Source: an uncultured Alphaproteobacteria bacterium
GTDB taxonomy: Bacteria; Pseudomonadota; Alphaproteobacteria; HIMB59; GCA-002718135
Assembly (NCBI GenBank): GCA_902607435.1
Contig: CACLJX010000005.1
Location: 38,847-102,846, forward strand
Length of the DNA stretch: 64,000 bases
Reading direction: 5' to 3'
Part shown: positions 63,293-64,000 of the stretch, in pieces
Layout: every line of letters starts with the position of its first letter
Numbering within the stretch: the first letter of the stretch is position 1
Made by a program: the position numbers and the translations under genes
Notes under the pieces: generated by a model
What the model saw: the letters and a program-made list of their open reading frames with translations, nothing else
Told to the model about the DNA's origin: nothing
Database searches by the model: none

Positions 63293-63788
63293 CGCAAAAT
63301 TTATTTTAGCAGTTTGTGATATTTTTCAAACATTTCCGTCTTTTGTTTATTTAATTCCAGTTATGATGCTTTTCGGTGTAACGGATACATCTGTTTTAAT
63401 TGCTGTTATTGTTTACGCAACTATTCCCGCAACCCGCTATACTGTTGAAGGACTTCGTAGCATTTCTCCAGCATTACACGATGCTGGCGCAATGTCCGGT
63501 GTAACTAATATACAAAGAATACTTAAAATTGATTTTCCTTTAGCATTGCCCCACATCATGCTTGGAATTAATCAAACCATTGTTTTTGCATTATTTATGG
63601 TAATTATTGGGGCTTTCATTGGAACAGAGGATCTGGGACAGTATATTTTAAAAGCTTTATCAGACCTAAAAGGTGGAGGTAAAGGACTGATTCTCGGTAT
63701 TTGCGTTGCTTTTATTGCAATTGCTTTTGATAATTTGATCCGAACCTATGCGGAAAAAAGAAAAAAAGAATTAGGATATGTAGATTAA
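63216..63788 (+). CDS. TmoV second permease domain (C-terminal part after frameshift)
   Basis: Continuation of tmoV in the +1 or -1 frame relative to 63150: before this start the frame reads LFIALSPWWDRALVTAY, in phase with a seven-G run. It has the second EAA loop (SPALHDAGAMSGVTNIQRILKIDFPLALPHIMLGINQ) and the core TFPSFVYLIPVMMLFGV. Read alone it would start at ATG 63216 (MATFGVIVAGTIG) without an evident ribosome site, so it is more probably the broken second half of one permease. It ends 4 bases into the metF gene. Confidence 0.75.
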   Translation: MATFGVIVAGTIGITVGTLCAQNKYSAKFILAVCDIFQTFPSFVYLIPVMMLFGVTDTSVLIAVIVYATIPATRYTVEGLRSISPALHDAGAMSGVTNIQRILKIDFPLALPHIMLGINQTIVFALFMVIIGAFIGTEDLGQYILKALSDLKGGGKGLILGICVAFIAIAFDNLIRTYAEKRKKELGYVD

Positions 63789-64000
63789 CTTTTCCTAGCT
63801 TCTTGAATGATTTCTGCGATTTCTTCTTCTTTATTATGTCCCATCAGATGAATGCCCTTAACACCTTTAATTTCTTTAAATTTATTTATTAGTTCTTGGC
63901 AAATATTTTTACTTTCTTTTTTTGCATCTGATGCTTGCTCTAATCTAGTTATAATTTTTTCTGGTACATTAACTCCAAATAAATTTTTATCCATCCATTT
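63785..64000 (-). CDS. metF: 5,10-methylenetetrahydrofolate reductase MetF, C-terminal end (start outside window)
   Basis: The minus-strand frame is open to the window end, and its last about 72 residues read KWMDKNLFGVNVPEKIITRLEQ, then the GIHLMGHNKEEEIAEII ending. This matches the C-terminus of methylenetetrahydrofolate reductases (VPxxIxxRLExA, GVxGIHLxG). MetF reduces the methylene-THF that Tdm and the methylamine path produce. Only the end is visible, so the identification is moderate. Confidence 0.7.
   Translation of the reverse strand, partial: KWMDKNLFGVNVPEKIITRLEQASDAKKESKNICQELINKFKEIKGVKGIHLMGHNKEEEIAEIIQEARKS

Noticed and set aside
1..64000. CRISPR arrays, insertion sequences, prophage or rRNA genes
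   Set aside because: No regularly spaced repeats, transposase, integrase or rRNA sequence were seen.

Overview
The window is a very AT-rich, densely packed chromosome segment of a free-living marine alphaproteobacterium. The gene content (trimethylamine/TMAO genes, betaine-type ABC transporters, ammonium transporter, class-III-like glutamine synthetases, short or overlapping gene junctions) and the lysine/asparagine-rich proteins recall SAR11-like lineages. A complete-looking malyl-CoA/serine-cycle operon and a glucose-type ABC transporter suggest a relative such as the HIMB59 type rather than classical Pelagibacter. That placement is inference, not a phylogeny.

Layout. 1-4.2 kb: 3'-truncated uvrD helicase (minus), mlaA-mlaC (outer-membrane lipid transport) and a UPF0173 hydrolase. 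4.3-8.5 kb: glucose-type ABC transporter gtsABCD (minus), divergent from a fructosamine-kinase-like gene; they share a LacI-type operator region. 9.6-14.4 kb: an extremely AT-rich surface-sugar cassette (sugar-nucleotide cytidylyltransferase, CDP-glucose-4,6-dehydratase-like enzyme, reductase, C-methyltransferase-like enzyme, glycosyltransferase) that abuts a CAU-anticodon tRNA. 14.8-27.6 kb: housekeeping genes (MBL hydrolase, rpoD, dnaG, yqeY; then carA, carB, greA, an ELM1-like protein, a 2OG oxygenase and trxB).

27.6-34.6 kb (minus) is a serine-cycle module in transcription order mcl, mtkA, mtkB, a SerC-type aminotransferase and ppc. Together they can turn PEP plus bicarbonate (through oxaloacetate and malate) into malyl-CoA, then acetyl-CoA plus glyoxylate, with an aminotransferase to link glyoxylate to glycine/serine. 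34.8-37.5 kb holds three EamA/DMT permeases, followed by small membrane proteins.

38-64 kb is a methylated-amine region: ammonium/methylammonium transporter with a small membrane partner; gmaS; N-methylglutamate synthase (mgsABC) with a second glutamine-synthetase-family gene; a SoxB/MgdA-like flavoprotein; an IclR regulator; TMAO demethylase tdm (DUF1989-GcvT fusion, zinc ligands visible); a betaine-type ABC transporter; trimethylamine monooxygenase tmm; the TMAO transporter tmoX, tmoW, tmoV; and the 3' end of metF. The combined logic is TMA to TMAO (Tmm), TMAO uptake (TmoXWV), TMAO to dimethylamine plus a C1 unit on THF (Tdm), methylamine to glutamylmethylamide to N-methylglutamate to C1 plus ammonium. 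The C1 units and glyoxylate/serine chemistry could meet in the nearby serine-cycle operon. A dimethylamine monooxygenase and the usual four-subunit N-methylglutamate dehydrogenase are not in the window.

The most interesting points are: a run of eight G that breaks the tmoV reading frame (sequencing error or phase variation); a MORN-repeat protein and a membrane-anchored unknown protein lodged inside the tmo locus; three transporters with an intrinsic terminator right after the binding-protein gene; several well-formed palindromes in the promoter regions of the methylamine, serine-cycle and glucose genes; and unknown genes embedded in the methylamine cluster.
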